Notes: generated by a model from the sequence alone, not told the origin. A stretch of 64,000 nucleotides of DNA from Candidatus Margulisiibacteriota bacterium (GCA_041661965.1 JBAZTH010000003.1:391162-455161); one strand, 5' to 3'. Positions 49,635 through 58,628 are shown, counted from the first letter of the stretch. Program-made: numbers and translations.

Positions 49635-50546
49635 ATGACTGGCAACCAGGACCCTGTAGTTGGAATTCAAGATAAAATTTCCTTAGATAAAGTTTTTGCC
49701 CAAATTCCCGGGATGGTCTATCAATTCTTAAGAAAACCGGACGGAACTTATACCGTTCCCTTCGCCAGCGAAGCGATCCGCGGCATTTTCGGCTGTTCCC
49801 CGCAAGACGTGCGCCATGATTTTTCACTCATAATCAAAGCCCTTTATCTTGAAGATAAGGAAAGGGTCATTCAATCCATTGAAGATTCCGCCGATAAATT
49901 AACGCCCTGGCAATGCGAATATCGGGTTCAGCTGCCAGGACAACCGATCCGCTGGATGTTGGCTCGATCGGTCCCGGAAAGGCAAAATGACGGCAGCATC
50001 ATTTGGTTTGGCTACAATGTCGACATTACGGAGCGCAAAATGGCCGAAGAAGCGGTGCGTCAATCCGAAGAGAAGTTCTCCGCCGCTTTTAAGGCGTCCC
50101 CCGATTTGATGAGCATCACCCGTTTAAGCGACGGACAGATCCTGGACGTCAACAACGGTTATTCGCGGTTGCTGGGTTACGCGCGCGATGAGACCGTCGG
50201 CAAGACCACCGCCGAACTTTCGATCTGGGCGGATGCGGCCGAGCGGGCAAAATTTATCGCGTTATTGAAAGAATCCGGCGAAGTTAACGACCTTGAAATA
50301 ACGCTTCGCCGCAAAGATGGGACCTTGGTGCCGTGCTTGGACTCGGCCCGGACCTTCAATCTCCAGGGAGAGCCTTGCGTTCTCTCGGTCGTTAAAGATA
50401 TTACCGGGCAAAAAAGAGCGGACAATGACTTTTCGAAGAAGGTTAGTGAACTTGAACGGTTCAATAAGGTTGCCATGGAGCGCGAAGATCGGATCATCGA
50501 GCTGAAGCAGGAAGTTAAAAAGCTTAAGGAACAACTGATGAAATGA
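49635..50546 (+). CDS. Soluble tandem-PAS protein without output domain
   Basis: The 303-residue cytoplasmic protein has two PAS/PAC units (about 15-135 and 145-265), recognised by repeated patterns such as DITERK and DITGQKR after each domain, then a 40-residue coiled coil. There is no kinase or effector domain. The final segment (ELERFNKVAMEREDRIIELKQEVKKLKEQL) resembles the end of the CHASE4/PAS sensor at 2215. The gene overlaps the downstream histidine kinase by four bases, so it may form a complex with that kinase and feed signals to it. Confidence 0.83.
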   Translation: MTGNQDPVVGIQDKISLDKVFAQIPGMVYQFLRKPDGTYTVPFASEAIRGIFGCSPQDVRHDFSLIIKALYLEDKERVIQSIEDSADKLTPWQCEYRVQLPGQPIRWMLARSVPERQNDGSIIWFGYNVDITERKMAEEAVRQSEEKFSAAFKASPDLMSITRLSDGQILDVNNGYSRLLGYARDETVGKTTAELSIWADAAERAKFIALLKESGEVNDLEITLRRKDGTLVPCLDSARTFNLQGEPCVLSVVKDITGQKRADNDFSKKVSELERFNKVAMEREDRIIELKQEVKKLKEQLMK

Positions 50547-52432
50547 ACTATAGTTTTGCCGTACTTGATTTTTTGGGCGCGTTTTTGGCCGCTTCCAGCG
50601 CGATCGTTATAATTGCCCGCAATCCTAAGGATAAACTTTGCCAGGCCTTTTTCGGCTATGCCATGATGATCGGATTTTTTAACCTATTTAACGCTTTAAT
50701 GATGACCGCGGCGTCCATGACGGTGGCTTTTCTGCACACGAGATTTGCGGTCGTCTTTTGGATCTTATTTTTGTTGTTCTTTGTTCAGTTTTGCCTGATC
50801 GTGGCGAAGTTGGACCGCGACAAATATTACCGAGCGGGCCTTTTCGTGATAACGCTTGCCGCCGCGTCGGTTAATTATTTGAACTTTACGACGGATTGGT
50901 TTTATAAAATTCCGGTTATGACCGCTTACGGCTACTCCGACTTGTTCGGCCGCTGGTACTGGGTATTTGTGCTTTGTTCCATCGTCATGGTCTTGATCCC
51001 GATCTATTTATTGACTAGAGCCTGGCGGGAAACAAAAAGTAAACGGGAAAAGAGACAGAGCCAAACTATCCTGGCGGCCCTTATTATAGGGCTCCTGGTC
51101 GGCGCCTTGCTGGATGGTTTTTTGCCGACGCTTGGGGTTTTTGTTCAAAGCACGGCACCGTTTATTTCCACGCTCTATGTGCTGGTCTTTGCCTACGCGA
51201 TTACCCGCTATGGCCTGTTGAACGTGACGCCGGCCAATCTTGCCAACGACATCCTGAATATGATCCCCGGTTTATTGCTGTTCGCCGATGTCGCGCGAAA
51301 GATCCGACTGGCCAATCACAGCCTTCTTAGGAACCTCGGCTACTCGCGCGATGAGATTATCGGGCAGGATTGTTCGATCCTCCATGCCGATCAAAAAAAT
51401 CACGAGGAGCTGCATCTTGAACTGGCGAGAGTCGGGACGTTCAGCCAAAAGAAAGCTTTGCTTTTAACGAAAACCGGGGAGCCGATGCCGGTCAACGTCG
51501 AAGCGGCCGAGGTCAAGGATGTTTCCGGCGAGAAGATCGGCGAGATCTTCCTGTTTATTGACGCTCGTAAAGAGGAGTCCTTGCTTAAAAAACAGCAGGT
51601 AATGATCGAGGAACTGACCAAGACCAAAGAACGGATGTTGAGCATTCTGGAAGACACGACCGAAGCCAGGGATGACGCCAAAAATAAATCCGAGGAATTG
51701 GCGCTGGCGATTGGGAACTTAAAGGAAGTCGATCGGATGAAAAATCGCTTTATGACGGTCATGTCGCACGAGCTTCGGACGCCGCTGACCCCGATCAAGG
51801 GTTTTTCTTCCATGCTCCTTGACGGGCAGCTCGGCCAATTATCCGAACCGCAGGCGAACGCCGTTACTTCCATCCAGCGGGAAAGCGATCATTTATCGTT
51901 GTTGATCGACAGCATTCTTGATTTGGCTAAATTAGAGAGCGGCCGGCGGCTGGAACTGAACACCGAACCGATTTCGATGAGGCGCATGCTTGATGAATTC
52001 GCGCTGATCGTGAAGCCGCAATGCGCGCTGAAAGAGCAAACTCTGGAACTTGTTGTCCCGGATGATTTCAATACGATCATCGGCGATCGGAGCAAACTCC
52101 ACCGGCTCTTGACCAATGTTATTGGGAACGCGATCAATTTTACCCCGAACGGCGGCAAGATCTCGATCGTCGGCCAAAACGTCGAGAACGGAGTCGAATT
52201 GCGGGTGATCGATAATGGGATCGGGATCGAAGCGCAGTATTTGGAGAAGATCTTTGAGCGGTTTTTTCAAATTGATAATTCATATTCCCGGGCGACCGGC
52301 GGGGTCGGTTTGGGGCTCGCGATCTCCCGGGCGATAGTCGAGGCGCATGGCGGCAAGATCCGGGCGGAATCAAAAGGGATCGGCTGGGGAACAGCGATTA
52401 TTATAAATCTGCCGGTTGGAGGAAACAAATGA
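50543..52432 (+). CDS. Membrane histidine kinase with 7-helix N-terminal domain and PAS
   Basis: The 629-residue protein has about seven or eight N-terminal membrane helices (1 to about 230), in the style of the 7TM sensor domain of histidine kinases, one PAS domain (about 235-350), a coiled coil, a HisKA domain with phosphoacceptor His409 (MSHELRTPLTPIKGF) and a HATPase domain (DNGIGI, GGVGLGL). The ligand is unknown. It is flanked by a PAS protein and a single-domain receiver with four-base overlaps. Its proximity to the convergent flagellar operon may hint at motility control, but this is weak. Confidence 0.88.
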   Translation: MNYSFAVLDFLGAFLAASSAIVIIARNPKDKLCQAFFGYAMMIGFFNLFNALMMTAASMTVAFLHTRFAVVFWILFLLFFVQFCLIVAKLDRDKYYRAGLFVITLAAASVNYLNFTTDWFYKIPVMTAYGYSDLFGRWYWVFVLCSIVMVLIPIYLLTRAWRETKSKREKRQSQTILAALIIGLLVGALLDGFLPTLGVFVQSTAPFISTLYVLVFAYAITRYGLLNVTPANLANDILNMIPGLLLFADVARKIRLANHSLLRNLGYSRDEIIGQDCSILHADQKNHEELHLELARVGTFSQKKALLLTKTGEPMPVNVEAAEVKDVSGEKIGEIFLFIDARKEESLLKKQQVMIEELTKTKERMLSILEDTTEARDDAKNKSEELALAIGNLKEVDRMKNRFMTVMSHELRTPLTPIKGFSSMLLDGQLGQLSEPQANAVTSIQRESDHLSLLIDSILDLAKLESGRRLELNTEPISMRRMLDEFALIVKPQCALKEQTLELVVPDDFNTIIGDRSKLHRLLTNVIGNAINFTPNGGKISIVGQNVENGVELRVIDNGIGIEAQYLEKIFERFFQIDNSYSRATGGVGLGLAISRAIVEAHGGKIRAESKGIGWGTAIIINLPVGGNK

Positions 52433-52785
52433 AAAAAATATTATTAATTGAGGATTACCAGCCGACCGTCGAGATGATCAATCTGATGCTGAAGATGCAA
52501 GGCTACGAGGTCGAGATCGCTTATTGCGGGAAAGAGGGACTGCAAAAAGCGGCCGCTGCCGATTTGATCCTGCTGGACGTGATGATGCCGGAGATGGACG
52601 GACTGGAAGTCTGCCGGAGATTAAAAAGCGCGGACTCGACCAAGCATATACCGGTGATCATTGTTTCGATCAGGGCCGACGATCTTGGCAAAGAAGGCCG
52701 GGAGATAGGCGCGGCCGCTTATTTGGCTAAACCGTTTGAACCGGAGAGATTGCTTGATTTGATCAAAAAACATTTACCCGGTTAA
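52429..52785 (+). CDS. Single-domain (CheY-like) response regulator
   Basis: The 118-residue receiver has the acidic pair (IEDY), phosphoacceptor Asp50 (LLDVMMPEMDG), a conserved Ser at the switch position (IIVSIR) and Lys in AKPF. There is no output domain, so it acts by protein contact. It is encoded with its kinase by a four-base overlap. Because the adjacent operon encodes the flagellar switch, a CheY-type role is possible but unproven. Its stop shares TTAA with the stop of the convergent sigma-factor gene. Confidence 0.9.
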   Translation: MKKILLIEDYQPTVEMINLMLKMQGYEVEIAYCGKEGLQKAAAADLILLDVMMPEMDGLEVCRRLKSADSTKHIPVIIVSIRADDLGKEGREIGAAAYLAKPFEPERLLDLIKKHLPG

Positions 52786-53378
52786 GCCGGCGTTTCTCCT
52801 GGCGAACTCATGTGTTCTTTCAGCTTGATCGTGGCGTCTTTGCAGATCCGGGAAACCTGCGATTCGGAAAGTCCGATCTCCCTGCCGATCTCCTTGAAAG
52901 TCTTATCTTGGCGGTAATACTGATCGATAACGGTCTTTTCTTTGGTAGAGAGGTCTTTCATCGCGGTATCAAGATGCATATCTTTGTCGACGTCTTCCTG
53001 GGCGATCTGTTTGCTGTTGAAGGCCATATAAACATTGGCCGCGGAAGTTATGAACTCGTACATGCCGACGACCGGGTCGTTGCCTCGTTTACGGAGGTAA
53101 TCCTGCATCGATCCCTTGAGGCGGACGGAGACGTAGGTCCAGAGCTCGCCCTTGCGCGGGTCCCAAGTCTTGATGCAATCGAGAAAGGCGATCTTGGCCT
53201 CTTGTTCCAGATCGTCCGCTTCGGCTTTGGCGACGTGCCGGGGAAGGGTCGAAACATACCAGCGGACCAACGCCTTGATCTTATCGGCGTATTTTTCCAG
53301 GGTTTCATCGCTGTATTTGAGGAATTGCTCGCGCAGGATGTTAACGATCCGATCTTCAATTTCTTTACGGCTGATCAT
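52782..53378 (-). CDS. fliA: FliA/SigF-type sigma factor (short)
   Basis: The 198-residue sigma-70-family protein has region 2 (DDLEQEAKIAFLDCIKTWDPRKG...WTYVSVRLKGSMQDYLR, about 55-95) and region 4 (LSTKEKTVIDQYY...EIGREIGLSESQVSRICKDA, about 145-190). Region 3 is short. The order flhA-small ORF-fliA and the family pattern support a flagellar sigma-28 type; an SigF/WhiG-like role is the alternative. It is shorter than usual FliA (about 240 residues). The ATG overlaps the upstream small ORF by four bases. Confidence 0.82.
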   Translation of the reverse strand: MISRKEIEDRIVNILREQFLKYSDETLEKYADKIKALVRWYVSTLPRHVAKAEADDLEQEAKIAFLDCIKTWDPRKGELWTYVSVRLKGSMQDYLRKRGNDPVVGMYEFITSAANVYMAFNSKQIAQEDVDKDMHLDTAMKDLSTKEKTVIDQYYRQDKTFKEIGREIGLSESQVSRICKDATIKLKEHMSSPGETPA

Positions 53379-53584
53379 CGGAATTTTTTGATTACTTCCT
53401 TTACGTAGGCTTCTTCACGTTCGGCGGCTTTCTCTTCCCGTCCTTGCTTGGCGAAGCGGTTGGCGGTGTCTTTTAAAAATTCCCAGGAGGCGCGCAGAAT
53501 GGGAGGAAGTCCGGCCGGCGGGGCGCTGGGCGCGGCTCGTCCGACCTTGCCTAATTTACTGGTTTCAACTCTTCGAATGGTCAT
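53375..53584 (-). CDS. Small hypothetical protein between flhA and fliA
   Basis: I do not recognise this 69-residue protein. The N-half is basic and Pro/Ala-rich (GRAAPSAPPAGLPP); the C-half is a charged helix (KQGREEKAAEREEAYVKEVIKKF). It occupies the place where flhF and flhG commonly lie in flagellar operons, and it overlaps the sigma-factor gene by four bases. Two starts are possible: the ATG at 53584, used here because it lies 10 nt after TATAAT, and GTG at 53590, which would be only 4 nt after it. The length and coupling suggest a regulator or chaperone of the sigma factor, such as an anti-sigma, but no motif proves it. Confidence 0.6.
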   Translation of the reverse strand: MTIRRVETSKLGKVGRAAPSAPPAGLPPILRASWEFLKDTANRFAKQGREEKAAEREEAYVKEVIKKFR

Positions 53585-53594
53585 TGCCACGTCT

Positions 53595-53623
53595 ATTATA
53601 GCGAACGGGTCGGCAAATGTAAA
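53595..53623 (-). promoter_or_regulatory. Internal promoter for the small ORF and fliA
   Basis: On the minus strand TTTACA (53618-53623), a 17-bp spacer and TATAAT (53595-53600). It lies just after the flhA stop and would allow fliA expression without reading the whole flagellar operon. Confidence 0.65.
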
Positions 53624-53629
53624 CTACTA

Positions 53630-55714
53630 CTATTCGATGGAGATCATGCCGATCGACTGGACCTTGACCTGCGGAACGATCTCGTTGTAGGAGAGGACGG
53701 CGACGTCGGGGAAGCTCCGTTCGATAAACCGTTTAAAGTGAGGGCGCAGTCTCGGCGAGCAAAGAATGACCGACTTAAGCTTAAGCCGTTTGAAGTTGTT
53801 CATGTGGTTGGAGATCTGGACCAGGACCCGCTCGCCGACCGTCGGGTCGACCGCCAGGAAGGAGCCGTATTCCGATTGGTGGATCGCGCCGACCAGCGTT
53901 TCTTCCAGGGTCGGGTCGATCGTGACGACGGTAATGATCCCGTCCTTATCGGTGTAGGCTTCGCAAATTTGCCGGGCGAGCGACTGGCGGACGTATTCGG
54001 CCAGGATGTTGATGTCGCGCGAAAGATGGGCGTAATCGGCCAGACGTTCCAGGATGGTCGAGAGATCGCGGATCGAAACCCGTTCGCGGACCAGGAGCTG
54101 GAGGACCTTGTGGACCTGGCCGAGCGAGAGGAGGTCGGGGATCAGTTCGCGGACGATCGCCGCGTTGGTGTTTTTCACCAGTTCGATCAGCGATTGGACG
54201 TTCTGGCGGGTCATGATCTCGTCGGCGTAGCGCTTGATGATCTCCGAGAAGTGGTCGGAGATGACGTCGACCGGCGGCTTGGCCGGCAGACCGAGCTTCT
54301 GGAGCTCGGGGAGGTTTTCATCCGGCACCCAGGTCACAAGGTCGTTATTAAGCGGGTCATGCGATTCGGTGCCGGTCAGCTTGCGGGCTTTGATCTGCGC
54401 CAGCGGCAGGTCGACCCGGTGGTTGCCGAGGAAGGCTTCGCCGATCGAGACTTTCGTTCCCCTGATCTCGACCACATATTGATTAGGCGGCAAACTCAAA
54501 TCGTCCATGACCCGGACGCCGGGAATGACAAAGCCGAGGTCCTGGCCGATATTGTAGCGGATGAGGGTGATCCGCTCCAGGAGCGGGCCGCGCTGGGTCG
54601 GATCGATTAGCGGGATCAGATTGCGGCCGGTCTTAAGCGACAGGGGATCAAGGCCGAGTGTTCCCAAAATGCTTTCCGGTTTTTTCAGGACGTCTTTGGC
54701 CGAGACTTCTTCGGTCACGACCTGGGCTGATTCTTTAGCGCCCTGTCGCTGCAGCAGGACGAGAGCGAAGAGCCCAGAGGCGAGGGCCATCGACATGAAA
54801 GGGACGCTCGGCATTCCCGGGACAATAGCGAAGAGCCCCAGGATAATGGTGACGAAAGCAAAGGCCCGCGGCTGGCCGAAGAACTGGACAGCAACATCGT
54901 TCCCCAGGCTCATTTCCGAGGCCGATTTGGTGATGATCAGACCGGTGGCGATCGAGATCAAAAGAGCGCTGACCTGAATGACCAGCCCGGCCCCGACGGT
55001 CAACAGCGCGTAGGTGGCCAGGGCATCCATAATGCTCATCCCGAGATTAAGCCAGCCGACCAGGATTCCGGCCAGAATGTTGACCAAAACGATGATGATG
55101 CCGGCGATCGAATCGCCGCGGACGAATTTGTTGGAACCGTCCATGCTGCCAAAGAAGGTCGCTTCGCGTTCGATCTTGCGGCGGCGGTTGCGGGCCTCGG
55201 TCGCGTCGATCAGGCCGGCGTTCAGGTCGGCGTCGATCGACATCTGTTTACCGGGCATGGCGTCCAGGGTGAAACGGGCGGCGACTTCGGCCACGCGTTC
55301 CGAACCCTTGGTAATAACGACGAACTGGACGATGGTGATGATCGCGAAGATAATCACCCCGACGATGTAGTTTCCCCCGACCACAAAATTACCGAACGCC
55401 TGGACGACCTGGCCGGCATAGGCCTGGGTTAGGATCAACCGGGTGGCGGAAATGTTCAACCCAAGTCGAAAGACGGTAATGATCAGGAGGACCGACGGAA
55501 AGGAGGCCATTTCCAGCGGCTCCTTCAGGTACATGGCGACCAAAAGGATCACCAGGGCGAACGCGATGCTGAAAGTAAAGAGAATATCAACGATGAAAGG
55601 CGGCAGAGGAAGGAGCATCATGGCCAGAGTGACGACAATCGCTCCCGCCAGCAGGAAATCGTTCAGGGAAAAGAGATTTCTTACGTCCTTGACGCTAAAA
55701 CTTGGCGCTGCCAT
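53630..55714 (-). CDS. flhA: Flagellar export gate protein FlhA
   Basis: The 694-residue protein has eight predicted membrane helices (1 to about 320), the conserved FHIPEP-type loop region (GKQMSIDADLNAGLIDATEARNRR, about 150-173) and a large cytoplasmic domain for chaperone-substrate docking. FlhA forms the ring of the type III export gate and couples proton flow to export. It starts 8 nt after a TATAAT box without a ribosome binding site, so it may be expressed from its own leaderless transcript as well as from the operon. Confidence 0.96.
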   Translation of the reverse strand: MAAPSFSVKDVRNLFSLNDFLLAGAIVVTLAMMLLPLPPFIVDILFTFSIAFALVILLVAMYLKEPLEMASFPSVLLIITVFRLGLNISATRLILTQAYAGQVVQAFGNFVVGGNYIVGVIIFAIITIVQFVVITKGSERVAEVAARFTLDAMPGKQMSIDADLNAGLIDATEARNRRRKIEREATFFGSMDGSNKFVRGDSIAGIIIVLVNILAGILVGWLNLGMSIMDALATYALLTVGAGLVIQVSALLISIATGLIITKSASEMSLGNDVAVQFFGQPRAFAFVTIILGLFAIVPGMPSVPFMSMALASGLFALVLLQRQGAKESAQVVTEEVSAKDVLKKPESILGTLGLDPLSLKTGRNLIPLIDPTQRGPLLERITLIRYNIGQDLGFVIPGVRVMDDLSLPPNQYVVEIRGTKVSIGEAFLGNHRVDLPLAQIKARKLTGTESHDPLNNDLVTWVPDENLPELQKLGLPAKPPVDVISDHFSEIIKRYADEIMTRQNVQSLIELVKNTNAAIVRELIPDLLSLGQVHKVLQLLVRERVSIRDLSTILERLADYAHLSRDINILAEYVRQSLARQICEAYTDKDGIITVVTIDPTLEETLVGAIHQSEYGSFLAVDPTVGERVLVQISNHMNNFKRLKLKSVILCSPRLRPHFKRFIERSFPDVAVLSYNEIVPQVKVQSIGMISIE

Positions 55715-55722
55715 TGCTGTCG

Positions 55723-55751
55723 ATTATATACCTATCGCGGCATGAGGGCAA
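55723..55751 (-). promoter_or_regulatory. Internal promoter for flhA (leaderless type)
   Basis: On the minus strand TTGCCC (55746-55751), a 17-bp spacer and TATAAT (55723-55728). The flhA ATG follows 8 nt after the -10 box. The -35 box lies within the last codons of flhB. Confidence 0.55.
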
Positions 55752-56832
55752 TAGAGGCTTTACGGCGTTCTTTGCGTTCCCGCTTGATCTTGTAGACGTG
55801 AGCTAAGACCTCGGCGACCGCCTGGTAGAGTTCGGCCGGGATCTCCTGATTGACCTTCACCGTCTTATAAAGAGAGCGGGCGAGTTCGACGTTTTCCACG
55901 ATCGGGATCTCGTGGGCTTCGGCGATGTTGCGGATCTCTTCGGCGTTCTTCCGTTCCCCCTTGGCCAGCAGGACCGGCGCTTTCATCCTGGAGGTGTCGT
56001 ATTTTAAAGCGATGGCCAAATGGGTCGGGTTGGTGACGACCACGTCCGCTTGCGGGACCGAGCCCATCATTCGTTGGTGGGCCGTTTGGCGCTGCAAGTC
56101 GCGGATCCGCTGTTTAACCTGCGGGTCCCCTTCGAGCCGCTTATATTCCTCCTTGATCTCCTGCTTGGTCATTTTCAGGTTGCGCATATATTCCCAGCGG
56201 CGATAAAAGTAATCGGCGATGGCGATCAAGATATAAAAGATGCCGACTCGAATGGCGATCCGGTAAGCGATCTCACCGGCCAAAAGAAGGGCTTGCCAGG
56301 GATGGGCCTCCATTAGCACGATGATAAATGGAATATCGTCTTTCATGGCGGTCCAGGCGATGTATGCGACGACCACGATCTTCAGGATCGATTTAGCCAG
56401 TTCGACCAGTCCTTGAATACCGAACATTTTTTTGAAACCTTCCAAAGGATTAAGTTTTTCGAGCTTTGGCGTGAGGGCTTCACTGGAGAAGAGAAAACCG
56501 GTCTGCATGACTTCGGCGATGAAAGCGCCGATAAATGTAATGGCGAAGACCGGTCCCAGGACGAAGGCGAAGGCCCGCAGGCCAAGAAGGAGGACGTAGC
56601 CGGCAAAGCCCATGTTGAACTCTTTGGTTTCCGGGATCAATTGGAGAATCGCCTGGGTGAACTCGGCCAAATTTTTGTACATGAACTCGCCCAGATATCG
56701 AAGGACGTAATAGGACAATAGAAGCAGGATCGCAGTCGTTACTTCCTTGCTTTTGGCGACTTGCCCTTTTTCCCTCGCCTCGCGCAGGCGATGGGGGGTC
56801 GGTTCTTCTGTTTTATCTCCGCCTTCACCCAT
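55732..56832 (-). CDS. flhB: Flagellar export switch protein FlhB
   Basis: The 366-residue protein starts with the typical GEGGDKTEEPTPHRLREAREKGQVAKSKE segment, has four membrane helices (about 30-215) and the autocleavage motif NPTH (VVVTNPTHLAIAL, near residue 265). Cleavage at NPTH switches export from hook to filament substrates. It starts 7 bp after fliR. All key residues are present, so it should be functional. Confidence 0.97.
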   Translation of the reverse strand: MGEGGDKTEEPTPHRLREAREKGQVAKSKEVTTAILLLLSYYVLRYLGEFMYKNLAEFTQAILQLIPETKEFNMGFAGYVLLLGLRAFAFVLGPVFAITFIGAFIAEVMQTGFLFSSEALTPKLEKLNPLEGFKKMFGIQGLVELAKSILKIVVVAYIAWTAMKDDIPFIIVLMEAHPWQALLLAGEIAYRIAIRVGIFYILIAIADYFYRRWEYMRNLKMTKQEIKEEYKRLEGDPQVKQRIRDLQRQTAHQRMMGSVPQADVVVTNPTHLAIALKYDTSRMKAPVLLAKGERKNAEEIRNIAEAHEIPIVENVELARSLYKTVKVNQEIPAELYQAVAEVLAHVYKIKRERKERRKASIALMPR

Positions 56833-56839
56833 GGTTAGC

Positions 56840-57613
56840 TCACTTTATGAATTGCAGTAGTTTGATGAGTTCTTCTCCGATAGTTTCGATCAGCTTCGAG
56901 ATATATCTTACCAGGAAAGGGGCGGTTAGGGAAAGGCCGAAGAGCCCGACGACCGGCTTCAGCTGGAAGCCGAGCTGGAAAACGTTGACCTGCGGGGCGA
57001 CCCGGGAGACGATCCCGAAAGCAAAATCGGTCAGGAAGATCATTAAAATTATCGGCGTCGCCAATTTGACCGCGGTCAGCCAGAGGGCGCTCCCCAGCGA
57101 CATCATTTGCATCATCAGGTCCGGGCCGGCAAAATTAGGCGCTTTGCCGGCTGGAATGACCGTAAAACTTTGGTTCAGGGCCGAAAGGATCATGTGGTGC
57201 CCGTCAAAGATCAGGAAAACGGTGAGCGCCAGCATGAAGGTCAGGCGGCCGATCACCGAGATCTGGGCGCCGAAGACCGGATCGAGCGAGGAAGCGACCG
57301 ACAATCCCATCTGAGTGTCGATCAGTTCGCCGGCCGACTGGATCGCGAGGAAGAGAAGATTGCAGACAAAACCGATCGTAAAGCCAACCGCGACTTCCAG
57401 GCCCAACGCGATGACAAAACCGAGAATGGTCGTCGGTAATTCAGGGTTGACCGGCACGATAAAAAGCAGGACGAAAGAAAGCCAGACGATAAAAGCGTTT
57501 TTGCCGAAAGTCGGGAAACTGCGGGCGCTTAAGACCGGCGCCTGGATAAAGATCCCGGTGATCCGGCCGAAAATCAGGAAGAAAGCGATGACCAGATCCA
57601 GCGGAATGATCAT
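56840..57613 (-). CDS. fliR: Flagellar export gate protein FliR
   Basis: The 257-residue protein has six to seven hydrophobic segments and the FliR pattern FGRITGIFIQAPVLSARSFP near the N-terminus and GQL-equivalent PQVNVFQLGFQLKPVVG near residue 200. The ATG at 57613 overlaps the fliQ stop by four bases. A longer open frame to 57679 lies inside fliQ and is rejected. FliR joins FliP and FliQ in the export gate core. Confidence 0.93.
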   Translation of the reverse strand: MIIPLDLVIAFFLIFGRITGIFIQAPVLSARSFPTFGKNAFIVWLSFVLLFIVPVNPELPTTILGFVIALGLEVAVGFTIGFVCNLLFLAIQSAGELIDTQMGLSVASSLDPVFGAQISVIGRLTFMLALTVFLIFDGHHMILSALNQSFTVIPAGKAPNFAGPDLMMQMMSLGSALWLTAVKLATPIILMIFLTDFAFGIVSRVAPQVNVFQLGFQLKPVVGLFGLSLTAPFLVRYISKLIETIGEELIKLLQFIK

Positions 57614-57879
57614 TGGACCATGTTCGGGATGGCGCTCCAGAGCGTGACGGTAAAATCGATCATCATGGAGATCATCCACGGGGAAGTAAAGACGATCATC
57701 AGCAGCACCGCGATAACTTTCGGCACGAAGGTCAGCGTTTGTTCCTGGATCTGGGTGACCGCCTGGAAAAGACTGATCATAAAGCCGACCAAAAGACCGA
57801 TGCCGATCGCCGGCATTGAGACCAGGAGGCAGACATTGACCGCCTGATAAATTATTTGAGTAACGAAATCCTGGCTCAT
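57610..57879 (-). CDS. fliQ: Flagellar export gate protein FliQ
   Basis: The 89-residue protein has two membrane helices and the conserved central SLFQAVTQIQEQTLTFVPK segment of FliQ. Four copies pack around FliP in the export gate. It overlaps fliP and fliR by four bases each. Confidence 0.96.
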   Translation of the reverse strand: MSQDFVTQIIYQAVNVCLLVSMPAIGIGLLVGFMISLFQAVTQIQEQTLTFVPKVIAVLLMIVFTSPWMISMMIDFTVTLWSAIPNMVQ

Positions 57880-58628
57880 CTAAAACTCATCAGCAGTCCG
57901 CGGATGATCAGTCCCCAGCCGTCGACCAGAACAAAGAGCAGGATCTTAAACGGCAGGGAGATCATGACCGGGGAAAGCATAAACATCCCGAGAGAAAGGA
58001 GAATGTTGGAGACGACCAGATCGATGATGATAAACGGAATAAAGAGCAAAAAACCGATTTGGAACGCCGTTTTCAGTTCCGAGATCATAAAAGCCGGGAT
58101 CAGGACGTAACTTGGGACCTGTTCCGGAGTTTTGGGGATCGGGATCTTGGCGAACTGGACAAAAAGAGCGAGATCTTTTTCTCTGGTCTGCCGGAGCATG
58201 AACTGGTTAAGCGGTTTCATGCCGATCTCGACCGCTTTGGGCATTGAGATCTTCCCCTCATTATAGGGGGTCAAAGCTTTTGTGTTGACCTCCTGCCAGA
58301 CCGGCGACATGACAAAAACGGTCATGAAGAGAGCGAGCGAGATGACCACCGTGTTCGGCGGGATCTGCTGGGTCCCGATCGCGGTCCGGAGAAGCGAGAA
58401 AACGATGATAATGCGCAAAAAGGCGGTCACGGAGATCAGGAAAAAGGGGACCAGCGAGATCATCGATAGGGCGATGATCAACTGAACGCTGTTGCTGAAT
58501 TGCGGCGCGGCCATGATCTGGCGGAGGTCCAAATTGACCGCCGGCCTAGTCTGGGCCAGCGCCGGAAGAGTGCCAAACAGGATCAGCGCGCAAACGACAA
58601 GCCAGGCTCTGTTCTTTAAGAACTTCAT
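57876..58628 (-). CDS. fliP: Flagellar export gate protein FliP
   Basis: The 250-residue protein has a cleavable signal peptide (MKFLKNRAWLVV, cleaved near ALAQ), which is typical of FliP, then four membrane helices. Family motifs are visible: RIIIVFSLLRTAIGTQQIPPN, and PAFMISELKTAFQIGF near residue 180. The start at 58628 is one base after the fliO stop; the longer frame to 58691 overlaps fliO and is rejected. FliP is the pore-forming core of the export gate. Confidence 0.96.
   Translation of the reverse strand: MKFLKNRAWLVVCALILFGTLPALAQTRPAVNLDLRQIMAAPQFSNSVQLIIALSMISLVPFFLISVTAFLRIIIVFSLLRTAIGTQQIPPNTVVISLALFMTVFVMSPVWQEVNTKALTPYNEGKISMPKAVEIGMKPLNQFMLRQTREKDLALFVQFAKIPIPKTPEQVPSYVLIPAFMISELKTAFQIGFLLFIPFIIIDLVVSNILLSLGMFMLSPVMISLPFKILLFVLVDGWGLIIRGLLMSFR

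Noticed and set aside
53738..54610. 290-residue plus-strand open frame inside flhA
   Set aside because: It is antisense to strongly conserved FlhA sequence and shows no domain or ribosome binding site.
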